56,326 nt of DNA from Desulfotruncus alcoholivorax DSM 16058 (GCF_000430885.1 NZ_AUMW01000025.1:1-56326), one strand, 5' to 3'; shown: positions 26,681-35,900, counted from the stretch's first letter. Translations and numbers: made by a program. The notes: generated by a model not told the origin, from the letters alone.

Positions 26681-27763
26681 TCACCTTTTTGATGGTCTAA
26701 AGCCGGCAGCCCGGGCTTGTTCCTCGGTCTTGAACCATTTTTCAGCTTTAGTTTGTTCGTAATAAGCACCGCCGGGCAGGTGGTAAATTTTTTCACCCTT
26801 GGAGTTTATATTTCCTTTGATTAAACCTCGCCCACCGGAATCGACATACATTTTACCGGAAAACCGGGCGGGAGTATCCGGCTTGTTTCCCGGGGAAGGT
26901 TTTTCAGTTGTGACATTAATTTCCTTACCGTCCGTGGTAAATATAATTGTGCCGTTTATATCGGTTCTGAAAACATTGATACCTCTTAGTTTTTCCAATG
27001 TTTCTTTGTGGGGATGACCATAATCATTGCCTGCTCCAACGCTGATTACCGCATACCGGGGGTTAACTGTTTTTAGAAAACCCTCTGATGTGGAATCCCG
27101 GCTGCCATGATGCCCGACTTTTAAAACGTCGGCTTTAGGACTTATAACGCTGCCAAGCAGCATTTCAGCTTCTGATTGTTCACCGGCGTCACCCGTTAAA
27201 AGGAAGCTGACCTGGTTATACGTAACTTTTATCACGGCGGAGTAATTGTTGATATCCTCATATTCAGTTTTATTGGGAGCCAGAACGGTAACATTCAGTT
27301 TGCCGGAATTGACAATTTGAACCCCCGCCCTGGCGGGGGTTATTTTTAACCCTTTGGCCCGGACTGCCTGAAGCACGTCCTCAAATGTCCGGGTGGTTGA
27401 TGTAACCTGAGGCATATATACTTTGCCTACTTTAAAGCTTTTGATTACAGTATCCAGGCCGCCGATGTGATCCTCATGCGGGTGGGTGCCAATGAGATAA
27501 TTGATTTGTTTAACCCCGTATTGCTTGAGATATTTGACCACAACGGTTCCATCATCATTATTGCCTGCATCAACCAGCATGTTTTGGCCGTTGGGCATCT
27601 GGACTAAAATGCTGTCGGCCTGGCCGACGTCCAGAAAACAAACCCTCATCTGCCCGGCCTGTGGGGAGTTGGCCGGAGATGTTGTCGTTGAACCGGAACA
27701 GCCCGCAGCAAACAAAAAGAGTATAATCAGGGCTGAGGCCCAAAAGTGTTTTCGTTTAGACAT
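26681..27763 (-). CDS. ComEC-like metallo-beta-lactamase-fold lipoprotein with sunset domain
   Basis: A 360-aa exported protein. The signal ends LFAAGC (lipidated Cys22). The MBL domain (about 40-270) is of the ComEC/Rec2 type: LDVGQADSILVQ, HPHEDHIGG (metal ligands), LLTGDAGEQSE and VGHHGSRDST. The C-terminal 55 residues (LIKGNINSKGEKIYHLPGG, then ...YYEQTKAEKWF...) form a sunset domain, known from surface nucleases and similar proteins. A cell-surface hydrolase or nuclease is likely. ATG 27763 with GGAGGAAAA upstream; it follows the DUF3006 gene by 24 bases. Confidence 0.88.
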   Translation of the reverse strand: MSKRKHFWASALIILFLFAAGCSGSTTTSPANSPQAGQMRVCFLDVGQADSILVQMPNGQNMLVDAGNNDDGTVVVKYLKQYGVKQINYLIGTHPHEDHIGGLDTVIKSFKVGKVYMPQVTSTTRTFEDVLQAVRAKGLKITPARAGVQIVNSGKLNVTVLAPNKTEYEDINNYSAVIKVTYNQVSFLLTGDAGEQSEAEMLLGSVISPKADVLKVGHHGSRDSTSEGFLKTVNPRYAVISVGAGNDYGHPHKETLEKLRGINVFRTDINGTIIFTTDGKEINVTTEKPSPGNKPDTPARFSGKMYVDSGGRGLIKGNINSKGEKIYHLPGGAYYEQTKAEKWFKTEEQARAAGFRPSKR

Positions 27764-27787
27764 AAGAATTTTCCTCCGAAACCGTTG

Positions 27788-27988
27788 CTAGCCTTCAAAC
27801 AGTTTATCCGCCAGTTTCTCAATGGATTGTTTTCTGATTTCTGTAGCATCCTTGTCTACTGTGATTTGGATTTTAATAACATCACCTGACTTAGCATCTT
27901 TAGGCAGTAAAGTTTTGGGAATGTGAAAGGTTCTGCGGTTCATTTCAATAATGGCGTATTGGCCTTCAAACCGGTCGATTATTAGCAT
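27788..27988 (-). CDS. DUF3006 domain protein, 66 aa
   Basis: MLIIDRFEGQYAIIEMNRR...FHIPKTLLPKDAKSGDVIKI is the full pattern of DUF3006, a small domain very often encoded directly before ComEC-like MBL proteins, as here. ATG 27988 has AAGGAGG seven bases upstream. Its biochemical role is unknown; the pairing suggests joint function. Confidence 0.88.
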   Translation of the reverse strand: MLIIDRFEGQYAIIEMNRRTFHIPKTLLPKDAKSGDVIKIQITVDKDATEIRKQSIEKLADKLFEG

Positions 27989-28047
27989 TTTTTCGCCTCC
28001 TTGTTACACAATGAGTTAATTATATTATATTGTCGGATAATCTTAAA

Positions 28048-28143
28048 GCCGCCTTCAATTGGAAGCGGCCTTATCCACTGGATATAATGTCAGGCAACAA
28101 TAAAGTAATCAAAAGGCCTAAACCCCTAAAAGGGGCAGGCCTT
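28048..28143 (-). terminator. Terminator of the acyl-CoA dehydrogenase operon, with a second hairpin
   Basis: AAGGCCT (28113-28119) and AGGCCTT (28137-28143) enclose CCCCT/AGGGG, with TTTT following on the minus strand. A second stem, GCCGCC...GCGGC (28048-28069), comes just after. Confidence 0.75.
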
Positions 28144-28171
28144 ACGGTATTTAAGTAAAATTTTTTAGGGC

Positions 28172-29422
28172 TTATTCGTAAATCTTTTCATCCACGGCTT
28201 CGGCTTCCGCTGCATCCAGCTCGTAGTTCCTGGCCTGGCGGGCCTTTAAGTTTTGGTGGTATTCGCGGTACCACTCGTGGGCGGTGATCAGTGACATCAC
28301 CTCATTGGTGCCGGTCCAGATTGAAGCCAGGCCCAGGTCACGCACAATTCGCTCTACCGGGAAAACGTTGGTATAGCCGATCCCGCCCATGACCTGCATG
28401 GCGTTCCTGGCAACCTTCTGGCAGGACTCGGTTACAAATTTTTTGGTTTCGCTGACCATGCGCCGGATCAGGTTCATATCCTCTTTGGCGTCGACGGCCC
28501 GGCTGGTGGCGTAAACCAGCGAGCGGGCGGCGTCCAGCAGCATGGCCGCCTCGGCCACCTGGAAGCTGACCCCCTGGAACTGGTTGATAACCTGGCCAAA
28601 AGCCTTGCGCCGGGAGGTGTACTGGGTCGCGATTTCCAGGGCGGGGCGGGCCGCGCCGATAGTCATGGCTGCAGTGCCGAGACGCTCGGGAATCATCATT
28701 GTATTAAATACGGCATAGGCGCCGTTAAACTTGCCGACTATATTTTCTTTGGGCACCTTAACATCTTTAAAAACAATGCGCCCGGCGCCGCCGCCGCGGC
28801 ACCCCATCAGCCCGTAGAGGTATTCCACCTCAACGCCCGGCCCGCGGTCAACAATGAAGCAGGTCAGCGCTTGATGCGGATGGGTCTTGGGATCAAAATC
28901 CGTGCGGGCGTACACCAGGAAGAAATCGGCACCCTCGGCGCCAACGATGAAACGCTTTTGCCCGTTCAGCACAAAGTAGTCCCCTTTATCCTCAGCAACG
29001 GTCGAGGTGCCGAAGAAATCCGAACCGCCCCGCGGCTCGGTGAGGCATTCGGCTGCAAAAATATCGCCGGCCAGCAGCGGTTTGACGTACTTTTCTTTTT
29101 GCTCGTCGGTTCCGTGCAGTATAATGGCGTCACAAACCAGTTCCGCTCCCACGCCAAAGACGCAGGCAAAGATGTAACCCAAGGTCCCCACCTCTTCCAC
29201 AACCATGCAGGTGGTCACCCAGTCCATGTCGCGGCCGCCCCACTGTTTGGGGTAGCGGCAGCCTAAAAGATTGCGCCTGCCGGCTTCCTTTAAAAATTCC
29301 TTGGGAAAACGGATCTTGTCCTGGTCCATGTCCATGATCATTTGGCGAGGCACCCATCTTACCAGGTCCCTGACTTCCTCGCGAATTTTTTTCTGCTCTT
29401 CAGTAAGTAAAAAGTCAAACAC
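28172..29422 (-). CDS. Acyl-CoA dehydrogenase
   Basis: A 416-aa FAD enzyme that introduces a trans-2 double bond into acyl-CoA. Seen: AECLTEPRGGSDFFGT (flavin/substrate loop), GQKRFIVGAEGADFFLVYA, RKAFGQVINQFQGVSFQVAE and the C-terminal MQVMGGIGYTNVFPVERIVRD...GTNEVM. GTG 29422 with GAGAGGAGAA upstream. It lies 48 bases after the acyl-CoA ligase on the same strand, suggesting an activation-oxidation operon. Chain length or branched/aromatic preference cannot be read. Confidence 0.92.
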   Translation of the reverse strand: MFDFLLTEEQKKIREEVRDLVRWVPRQMIMDMDQDKIRFPKEFLKEAGRRNLLGCRYPKQWGGRDMDWVTTCMVVEEVGTLGYIFACVFGVGAELVCDAIILHGTDEQKEKYVKPLLAGDIFAAECLTEPRGGSDFFGTSTVAEDKGDYFVLNGQKRFIVGAEGADFFLVYARTDFDPKTHPHQALTCFIVDRGPGVEVEYLYGLMGCRGGGAGRIVFKDVKVPKENIVGKFNGAYAVFNTMMIPERLGTAAMTIGAARPALEIATQYTSRRKAFGQVINQFQGVSFQVAEAAMLLDAARSLVYATSRAVDAKEDMNLIRRMVSETKKFVTESCQKVARNAMQVMGGIGYTNVFPVERIVRDLGLASIWTGTNEVMSLITAHEWYREYHQNLKARQARNYELDAAEAEAVDEKIYE

Positions 29423-29469
29423 AGTTATTCTCCTCTCTTAAAACGTATTGGCAAAACTATGATATTGGG

Positions 29470-30972
29470 TTAAAACTGCTGGCGCAGCTCAAATTTCTTT
29501 ACTTTCCCGGTCGGGGTGTGGGGCAGTTCGCCAACCGGTATAAACTCCCGCGGGATTTTATACTTGGCCAGCTTTTCGGCCAGGAAGGCCTTCAGTTCAT
29601 CTTCCTTGAGGTCTGCATCAGCCTTGGGCACGATAAAAGCAACAACTGTTTCACCCCACTCGGCGTGGGGCCGGCCGATGACCGCGGCTTCCACCACCCC
29701 GGGGTGGGCGGTAATAGCGTCTTCAACTTCCTTGGAATACACATTTTCTCCACCGGTTACAATCATGTCTTTCATCCGGTCTACTATGTAGAGGTAATGG
29801 TCCTCGTCCACACGGGCGACATCGCCGGTTCTGTACCAGCCGTCAATAAAGGCCCAGGCTGTTGCTTCAGGATCATTATAATACCCGCTCATCATGCTGT
29901 CGCTCTTCAACCAGATTTCACCGGTCTCACCGGGCCGGGCAGGCTCGGTCTCGTTTTTCATTACCAGCAGGTCTGCTCCCGGCAGGGCGCTGCAGCCGAT
30001 GGAACCGGCTTTGCGCACCTGGTCCCGGGGATACAAAGTGGTGCCCGTTGGCCCGGCCTCGGTCATGCCGTACACCTGGTAAAATTGTTCGCTTTTGTAC
30101 TTCTTCATCAGCATCATGGCCACGTCGCCGGCTATGGGGCCACCGCCGTAAATCCAGCAGCGCATGGAGGATAGGTCGAAATCATCAAAGTTGGGCAGCA
30201 TCTGTACAGGCAAAATATAGCTGATGGGCGCGCCAAAATAGACGGTGCACTTTTGATCCTGCACGGTTTGGAGGAAGTGCAGGGGATGGTATTCCCGCAG
30301 CAGAACAGTGGCGGCGCCAACGTACTGGGCGCCCATAAACCAGTTGTTTAACGGGGAAGAGTGCCAGATGGGCATGGCCATTAACAGGCGGTCGGTTTCA
30401 TCCATTTTCATGGCCATTGCCCCGGTAATTCCGGCACAGATGACGTTTTTATGGCTGTGCAGGCAGCCCTTCGGTTTGCCCGTCGTGCCCGAGGTATAAA
30501 GGATTTCAGCCAGGTCACTGTCGCCAACCTGTACGGTTTGGAATTCCGGGGCCTGTTCCGTTGCCGATTCCAGCCGGTCAAAGCCTTCGGCGTCCGAGTC
30601 GATGGCCGAGCAGCGCACTTTGGCAGAAATTTTCCGGGCCACTTGGGCCAGGGCGCCGTCGAATAAAAACACTTTTGCCCCGCTGTGGTCGAGAATGAAA
30701 TCCACTTCCGGGGCGGCCAGTTTGTGGTTTACCGGGACAACCGCGGCGCCTGCTTTGATGGCGCCGTAAAACGATATTACAAAGGCGGGGGTGTTATAGC
30801 TCATTATGGCCACCTTATCGCCTTTTTGCACTCCCCAGGACTGCAATAAACCCGCAGTTTTTTCGGCAAGTGCCAGCAGTTCGGCAAAATTTATCCTCGC
30901 GCCGTTATAACAGAGGCAGTCCCTGCCGGCAAATTTCCTGGCGTTCCTGTCCAGCATTTCCACAAGGTTCAT
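29470..30972 (-). CDS. Acyl-CoA synthetase (AMP-forming, ANL superfamily)
   Basis: A 500-aa ligase that activates a carboxylic acid to its CoA thioester. The P-loop is LYTSGTTGKPKGC, followed by VYGMTEAGPTGT, GYYNDPEATAWAFIDGWYRTGD and the C-terminal hinge and lysine region VDRMKDMIVTGGENVYSKEVE...TPTGKVKKFELR. ATG 30972 is preceded by GGGAGGG; the extended frame from 30987 would cover that site. Probable substrate is a medium- or long-chain fatty acid or similar; the catalytic lysine (in PTGKVKK) is the known target of AcuA-type acetylation in related ligases. Confidence 0.9.
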   Translation of the reverse strand: MNLVEMLDRNARKFAGRDCLCYNGARINFAELLALAEKTAGLLQSWGVQKGDKVAIMSYNTPAFVISFYGAIKAGAAVVPVNHKLAAPEVDFILDHSGAKVFLFDGALAQVARKISAKVRCSAIDSDAEGFDRLESATEQAPEFQTVQVGDSDLAEILYTSGTTGKPKGCLHSHKNVICAGITGAMAMKMDETDRLLMAMPIWHSSPLNNWFMGAQYVGAATVLLREYHPLHFLQTVQDQKCTVYFGAPISYILPVQMLPNFDDFDLSSMRCWIYGGGPIAGDVAMMLMKKYKSEQFYQVYGMTEAGPTGTTLYPRDQVRKAGSIGCSALPGADLLVMKNETEPARPGETGEIWLKSDSMMSGYYNDPEATAWAFIDGWYRTGDVARVDEDHYLYIVDRMKDMIVTGGENVYSKEVEDAITAHPGVVEAAVIGRPHAEWGETVVAFIVPKADADLKEDELKAFLAEKLAKYKIPREFIPVGELPHTPTGKVKKFELRQQF

Positions 30973-31111
30973 AGTATGCCCTCCCATTGTTTGAATAATC
31001 CGTTTATTAATAATTGAAATAATTATAGCATTATGTAATAATAGGGGTCAATATATACTGCGCCAAGCTGGATAATGGGTTAAAATAAATAATAAAAGTT
31101 GAGGGGTTTGC

Positions 31112-31513
31112 ATGGGCTACAAGTCTATCGGAAGGCAGCTGCAGCTGGCGAGGGAACAGGCCGGTTACAGCCAGGAGCAGCTGGCGGCCAAAATTGGCTG
31201 CTCCCAGTCCACTCTGTCTAATTATGAAAAGGGAAGACGGCGCATTTACCTGGCCCAACTTGAGAAGATAGCTGAAATATTAAATAAGCCGGTCCAGTTC
31301 TTTTTGCAGCCCATTGATCACGAAAATGCAGTCCGGCAGGAGGTGTGCCTGCCGGCAGCCGCGCCAAGTGAAGCAACTGCAGCTGTTCAAGATATTAAAA
31401 GCCGGGAACAAAACCTGTTGGCTTTATTCCAATCCCTTTCCCCCGAAGGACAACAATTAATCATGGATTTTGCGTTGTGGCTTAAAAAAAGAGAGGTGGG
31501 TGAAAATGGCTGA
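31112..31513 (+). CDS. XRE-family transcriptional regulator
   Basis: A 133-aa protein with an N-terminal Cro/C1 helix-turn-helix (residues 5-60: LQLAREQAGYSQEQLAAKIG, CSQSTLSNYEKGRRRIYLAQ) and a C-terminal extension of about 70 residues without a recognised sensor domain. It is divergent from the acyl-CoA ligase and overlaps the following acyl-CoA dehydrogenase by eight bases, so it probably controls one or both transcripts. ATG 31112 with GAGGGG upstream. Confidence 0.85.
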   Translation: MGYKSIGRQLQLAREQAGYSQEQLAAKIGCSQSTLSNYEKGRRRIYLAQLEKIAEILNKPVQFFLQPIDHENAVRQEVCLPAAAPSEATAAVQDIKSREQNLLALFQSLSPEGQQLIMDFALWLKKREVGENG

Positions 31514-32648
31514 TTTCAATCTTAGCCCCGAGCAGGAGCAATTGCTGGAGGAGTTCCGTGACATTGCCCTGCACAAGATAGCACCGATGGCAGCTGAATT
31601 GGATGAGGCGGGGGACGGGCGATTTGATTTCGGTCCGGTCCGGGTGCTGGCGGAGCATAACTTTTTGACGCCCACAATACCATGTGAATACGGTGGGCGT
31701 GGCCTGGATTATTTTACCACTTCGCTGCTCCTGGAAGAACTCGCTGCCGCGTGTGCGGGCGTTGCCACCGTGGTTACCGCAAACATCCATGCAGCCAGCC
31801 CCATTGTGCTGGCAGGCACCGGGCAGCAGAAAAAAACCTATTTACCCTTGCTTGCTTCCCGCAAAGCCCACCTGGCTGCCCTGGCCCTGACCGAGCCGGA
31901 GGCGGGCTCGGATATTGCTTCCATATCCACGCTGGCGGTTAAGAACAACGGTTTTTGGAATATCAGCGGGACAAAGGAATTTGTAATCAACGGCGGGGTT
32001 GCCAGTTTTACTACTTTATTTGCCACAACCGGCCCGGACAAAAAACGTTCGGGCATGATTGCCTTTGTCCTGCCGGCCGGTATACCCGGCTTAAAAGAAG
32101 GAGCTGTGCGCCATAAGCTGGGCATCCGCTATGTTCGTACAACCCAACTGGTCTTGGACAGGGTGCATGTTCCGGATGAAATGGTGATCGGCAGTCAGGG
32201 CAGCGCTTACCTGCTGTTAATGCAGACTTTTGACCGGGGCAGGGCGCTGGCGGGCGCCGTGGGTGTGGGTTTAGCCCGGGCGGCGTATGAGTTTGCGCTG
32301 GAATTCAGCAAAAAAAGGCACCAGTTTGGCCGGCCGGTTTTTGACCAGCAGGCTGTTGCCTTTAATTTAGCGGACCTATTGGTCAAAATTGAAGCAGCCC
32401 GGTTGCTGGTCTGGAAGGCCTGCTGGCTCATTGACAATGACCTTGACTATACGATGCTTTCATCAATGGCCAAGCTTGCCGGCAGCAGTGTCGCCCAGGA
32501 AGCCGCCGCAGCGGCTATGGATATCTGCGGCGGGCGGGGTTATCTCAAAGGATGCCCGGTGGAAAAATATTTGCGCGATGCCAGGGTGATGTCATTAATT
32601 GAAGGCACAAACAATATCCAAAAAGCTGTCATAGCTTCTCAGCTGTGA
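31506..32648 (+). CDS. Acyl-CoA dehydrogenase
   Basis: A 380-aa acyl-CoA dehydrogenase, distinct from the one at 28172. It shows LALTEPEAGSDIAS, FWNISGTKEFVINGG, FSKKRHQFGRPVFDQQAVAF and AMDICGGRGYLKGCPVEKYLRDARVMSLIEGTNNIQ. ATG 31506 has AGAGGTGGGTG upstream and lies within the end of the XRE gene, implying coupling. Electron acceptor would be ETF, which is not in the window. Confidence 0.92.
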   Translation: MADFNLSPEQEQLLEEFRDIALHKIAPMAAELDEAGDGRFDFGPVRVLAEHNFLTPTIPCEYGGRGLDYFTTSLLLEELAAACAGVATVVTANIHAASPIVLAGTGQQKKTYLPLLASRKAHLAALALTEPEAGSDIASISTLAVKNNGFWNISGTKEFVINGGVASFTTLFATTGPDKKRSGMIAFVLPAGIPGLKEGAVRHKLGIRYVRTTQLVLDRVHVPDEMVIGSQGSAYLLLMQTFDRGRALAGAVGVGLARAAYEFALEFSKKRHQFGRPVFDQQAVAFNLADLLVKIEAARLLVWKACWLIDNDLDYTMLSSMAKLAGSSVAQEAAAAAMDICGGRGYLKGCPVEKYLRDARVMSLIEGTNNIQKAVIASQL

Positions 32649-32651
32649 ATA

Positions 32652-32675
32652 AGAGACCGGCTGCGGCCGGTCTCT
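32652..32675. terminator. Hairpin between convergent dehydrogenase and kinase genes
   Basis: AGAGACCGGC-TGCG-GCCGGTCTCT, a perfect 10-bp stem, without a clear T-run. Confidence 0.55.
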
Positions 32676-32703
32676 CGAGTGCGGTTTTGTTCATCCGGGT
32701 ACC

Positions 32704-34494
32704 TTAACCGGCCGGGAACCGTACAACAAAGGTGGTGCCGCCGCTGCCGGAGGTTACTTCTATCCTGGCATTGTGGCGGGCGGCTATGCCGTAACATACT
32801 GCCATACCCAGTCCCGTGCCCTGTTCTTTGGTGGTGAAGAAGGGGGTGCCCAACTTCTCCATTACTTCGAGTGTCATTCCTTTTCCCTGGTCCCGCACCT
32901 CCAGGCACACCTCTTGCCCGGCTGTGTAAGTGCTTATGGTGACCACTCCATTCCGGGGCATGGCCTCCAACCCGTTACGGGCCAGGTTGAGGATTAACTG
33001 CCGCAGCTCTTTGGCGTTGAGCATCAAGTCGGGCACATCGGCCAGCCTGGTATCGATATACTTGTCCATGCGCATGGCATCAGCCTGGATTAACGGCAGC
33101 AGGGTATTGATAATGTCGTTTAAATTTTGCATTTCCAGCTCTGTCTCCTTGCTTCTGCCCAGGGAGAGAAATTCGGTGATAATGGAGTTGGCCCGGTCCA
33201 GTTCTTCGATCATCAGGTCGTAATAGCTCTTATACTGCGAACATTCCTCTTTGCCGGACAACAACTGCAAAAAGCCCCGGATGGTGGTCATGGGATTCCT
33301 CACCTCGTGGCTGATGCCCGCAGCCATCTCCCCCACCAGGTTGAGCCGCTCCAGGCGGATCATTTCCTTTTCCAGCAGTTTTTGCGCGGTAACATCGCGG
33401 GCCACGGCATAAATCAACCCTTGGGCCGGGTCGTGAACAGCCGTCCATTCCAACCATTTTATCGAACCGTCTTTACAAAGACAACGGTGATTGAATTTTA
33501 CGGCTGGTTCTCTGGTATTAAGATGATGTGCAAAACCCTTGATTTTCTCCAGATCATCCGGGTGCACAAAATCTGTTATCCGTTTTTCAAGAAGTTCCGC
33601 TCCGGTGTATCCAAGTGTCTTTTGAAAGGAGGGATTGATGCGCCTAAAATAGCCTTTGTTGTCCAAAATGCAAAGCATGTCCAGCGACAGGTCAAAAAAG
33701 TTGTCCAGTTCTTTTTCCGCCTGCTTGCGGGCGGTAATATCTTCCACCATGCGAATGATGAGAACAGGAACTCCCCGCGGGCTGCGCACGACGGAAGCGG
33801 ATACCTTCGCCCAGAGCAATTTGCCGTCCTTACGCACGTAGCGCTTTTCCAGCTGGTACCGCTCCCTCTTTTCTGCCAGCAGATCGCGGAAAAGATCCAG
33901 ATCTTTCTTTATATCATCCGGGTGGGATACCTCGGTGAAGGCCCTGCCCTTCAGCTCTGCGCCGCTGTACCCCAGCATTTTTTGCAGGGCGGGATTACTT
34001 TCCAGCACGCGGCCTTCCACATCCAGCACAGCCATGCCAATGATGGCGTGGTTGAAAACAGTACTGTAGCTGACCCTGCTGGTTTGGATTTCAGCTTCCA
34101 GCTGTTTGCGCATTTCGGCCCCACGCAGTTCCCGGTTGATGGCCGGTATGAGCCTATCCATATTTCCCTTAAAGATATAGTCATTCGCACCTGCCTTCAT
34201 TGCCTCCACCGCAATTTCTTCGGAAATCCGGTCGGATAAAATAATAAAAGGCAGATCATAGACCTTTTCCTTGATTTGCTTTAAAGCAGCCAGCCCGTTA
34301 AAAGTCGGCAAAGCGTAATTGCAAATGATTAAATCCCATTCCCGGGTTTCCAGCTTTTTGGTCATTGCATGCTCCGTCCATACCTGCTCGTAGACCGGCT
34401 CATAGCCGCCACGGCGCAGAACCCGCAGCAGCAACAGCACATCATCTTCAGAATCCTCCACAATTAACACGCGTAGAAGTTTTTTTTCAGCCAT
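32704..34494 (-). CDS. Hybrid sensor histidine kinase REC-PAS-PAS-HisKA-HATPase with degenerate receiver
   Basis: A 596-aa soluble kinase. Residues 1-130 are a receiver domain (VEDSEDDVLLLLRVL; conserved lysine in YIFKGNM), but the phosphoacceptor Asp is replaced by Asn59 (DLIICNYALP). Two PAS domains follow (about 145-265 and 275-385), then the H-box ISHEVRNPMTTIRGFLQLL and the ATP-binding domain (RNGLEAMPRNGV, DQGKGMTLEVM, GTGLGMAVCYGIA). No membrane segment, so it senses inside the cell. ATG 34494 with GGAGGTAGG upstream; it overlaps the preceding gene by eight bases. Architecture resembles orphan sporulation or redox kinases; no response regulator is adjacent. Confidence 0.88.
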   Translation of the reverse strand: MAEKKLLRVLIVEDSEDDVLLLLRVLRRGGYEPVYEQVWTEHAMTKKLETREWDLIICNYALPTFNGLAALKQIKEKVYDLPFIILSDRISEEIAVEAMKAGANDYIFKGNMDRLIPAINRELRGAEMRKQLEAEIQTSRVSYSTVFNHAIIGMAVLDVEGRVLESNPALQKMLGYSGAELKGRAFTEVSHPDDIKKDLDLFRDLLAEKRERYQLEKRYVRKDGKLLWAKVSASVVRSPRGVPVLIIRMVEDITARKQAEKELDNFFDLSLDMLCILDNKGYFRRINPSFQKTLGYTGAELLEKRITDFVHPDDLEKIKGFAHHLNTREPAVKFNHRCLCKDGSIKWLEWTAVHDPAQGLIYAVARDVTAQKLLEKEMIRLERLNLVGEMAAGISHEVRNPMTTIRGFLQLLSGKEECSQYKSYYDLMIEELDRANSIITEFLSLGRSKETELEMQNLNDIINTLLPLIQADAMRMDKYIDTRLADVPDLMLNAKELRQLILNLARNGLEAMPRNGVVTISTYTAGQEVCLEVRDQGKGMTLEVMEKLGTPFFTTKEQGTGLGMAVCYGIAARHNARIEVTSGSGGTTFVVRFPAG

Positions 34495-34903
34495 AAATCC
34501 TACCTCCGCTGCACCCGGTAAGGACCATCCGGTTAAGCCCCGACTGCCGCACCGCCCCGGTAAATTGCTTGAAATCAACGCCACAAACTACGCCTCTTGC
34601 AAGATGGTAATGCAGTATCGCGTCCCGGCAATTGACGAACAACGAGCGGTGGATTTCCCCGTTTTCCCGCAGGTCAGCCGCAATTTGCTTGCGCTCAACA
34701 AGTGCGCTGTTGAGCATGGCCGGGGTGTGAAAAAGCTGCTTGGCAGCTTCAATAATGTGATGCGGCTGGCGCAAATGGCTAATGGCCAATTGCAGCAATT
34801 TACCGGCTGGTACTTGATCCAAAACTCTTCCCCCAATCGATTTGGCATAAGGTAAAATATTTTCAATTTCTCTAATTAGCAAGTAATTTACGACATTTAT
34901 CAC
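34487..34903 (-). CDS. Hypothetical protein, 138 aa, coupled to the hybrid kinase
   Basis: Not recognised. Starts at GTG 34903 (AAAAAGGAACC upstream): MINVVNYLLIREIENILPYA, a helical segment, then a basic middle and a glycine-rich end (MVLTGCSGGRIYG). No signal peptide. The four-base-type overlap with the kinase start and shared strand suggest that it is an input or partner of the kinase. Its N-terminus (IENILPYAKSIGGRVLDQV) could be a small sensing or dimerising domain; inference. Confidence 0.55.
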   Translation of the reverse strand: MINVVNYLLIREIENILPYAKSIGGRVLDQVPAGKLLQLAISHLRQPHHIIEAAKQLFHTPAMLNSALVERKQIAADLRENGEIHRSLFVNCRDAILHYHLARGVVCGVDFKQFTGAVRQSGLNRMVLTGCSGGRIYG

Positions 34904-34966
34904 ACTGGTTCCTTTTTTTGCATATAACAATATTAAAATGTAACCCATGGGGGGATTGCCCTATTG

Positions 34967-34996
34967 AAAGCCTGGCGGTCGTAACCGTCAGGCTTT
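34967..34996. terminator. Bidirectional terminator
   Basis: AAAGCCTGGCGGT pairs with ACCGTCAGGCTTT around loop CGTA (13 bp, one G-T pair), T-rich on the plus side. It probably ends the cotJABC transcript on the minus strand. Confidence 0.65.
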
Positions 34997-35038
34997 TAAA
35001 TACTTATTCGGTACATTAACTGTTAAGTGCAGGAGTTG

Positions 35039-35611
35039 TTAAAAAATTTTTTTCTGGCGGCAATATTCTTCGACTTCCATTAAAGTTTCACCGAACCTCT
35101 GGTAGTGCACAACTTCTCTCTCCCTGAGAAACCGCAAAACGTCGTTAACCAGAGGATCATCGGATAATTTTAGAAGGTTTTCATAAACCGCCCTGGCTTT
35201 TTGTTCCGCCGCCAGGTTTTCATGCAGGTCGGCCACCGGGTCGCCCGTAGCTGAAACATAGGCGGCCACCCAAGGTACCCCGGCAGCGTTTTCCCAGTAT
35301 AAAGACCTGCCATGGTCTGCATAGTGGGCGCCAAAATCCGTAGCTTTAATGGCTTCCAGCGGGGCGCCTTCCACCAGCTTATAGACAAGTGTTGCTATAA
35401 TTTCCATGTGGGCCATCTCTTCGGTTCCAATATCGGTTAAAACGCCCTTGGCCCTGCCGGTAGGCATAGTATAACGCATATTTAAATAACGAAGTGCAGC
35501 CGATGATTCTCCTTCCGGCCCGCCATACTGGGTGATGATATATTTGGCCAGGCGCGGGTTGGGAGCACTAACCCTCACCGGATATTGTAATTTTTTTTCA
35601 TACAACCACAT
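35039..35611 (-). CDS. cotJC: Spore coat protein CotJC, manganese-catalase family
   Basis: A 190-aa ferritin-like four-helix protein of the manganese catalase family: YIITQYGGPEGESSAALRYL, DIGTEEMAHMEIIATLVYKL (Glu and His metal ligands) and FLREREVVHYQRFGETLM. CotJC is a structural coat component in Bacillus; the same family includes peroxide-destroying enzymes, useful to an anaerobe's spore. Last gene of cotJABC. Confidence 0.93.
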   Translation of the reverse strand: MWLYEKKLQYPVRVSAPNPRLAKYIITQYGGPEGESSAALRYLNMRYTMPTGRAKGVLTDIGTEEMAHMEIIATLVYKLVEGAPLEAIKATDFGAHYADHGRSLYWENAAGVPWVAAYVSATGDPVADLHENLAAEQKARAVYENLLKLSDDPLVNDVLRFLREREVVHYQRFGETLMEVEEYCRQKKIF

Positions 35612-35632
35612 TTTAACAAATCCTTTCCTTAG

Positions 35633-35896
35633 CTAGTATTTAATTTCCCAGGGCCACGGGCTATCCACCCATTTCCAGTAATTTTGCATGCCGGGCGAAT
35701 AACCGAAATTAACCAGGGGACCGTAGATGCTTTCATATTTTCTTACACACTGCATTAAGTTCTGGTGGGTGCTGTTGTACATGGCCAGCGCTTGCTGGTC
35801 CTCAGGGTGGGTATCCAGATATAAATTCAATTCAACTTCAATAAATGAAAGTTGTTGAATTTCCAATAACATATGAGCCTGGTTGCGATCGGTCAT
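35633..35896 (-). CDS. cotJB: Spore coat protein CotJB
   Basis: An 87-aa protein: MLLEIQQLSFIEVELNLYLD, THPEDQQALAMYNSTHQNLM, then YGPLVNFGYSP...WKWVDSPWPWE, the typical CotJB pattern. ATG 35896 with GGGAGGTGA upstream; the longer frame to 36022 overlaps cotJA. Coat-assembly partner of CotJA and CotJC, made in the mother cell. Confidence 0.93.
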   Translation of the reverse strand: MTDRNQAHMLLEIQQLSFIEVELNLYLDTHPEDQQALAMYNSTHQNLMQCVRKYESIYGPLVNFGYSPGMQNYWKWVDSPWPWEIKY

Positions 35897-35900
35897 AAAA

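Noticed and set aside
29518-30174. 218-codon plus-strand frame
   Set aside because: Shadow of the acyl-CoA synthetase, whose motifs are unmistakable on the other strand.
33127-34239. 370-codon plus-strand frame
   Set aside because: Antisense shadow of the REC-PAS-PAS histidine kinase; no Shine-Dalgarno and no family motif.
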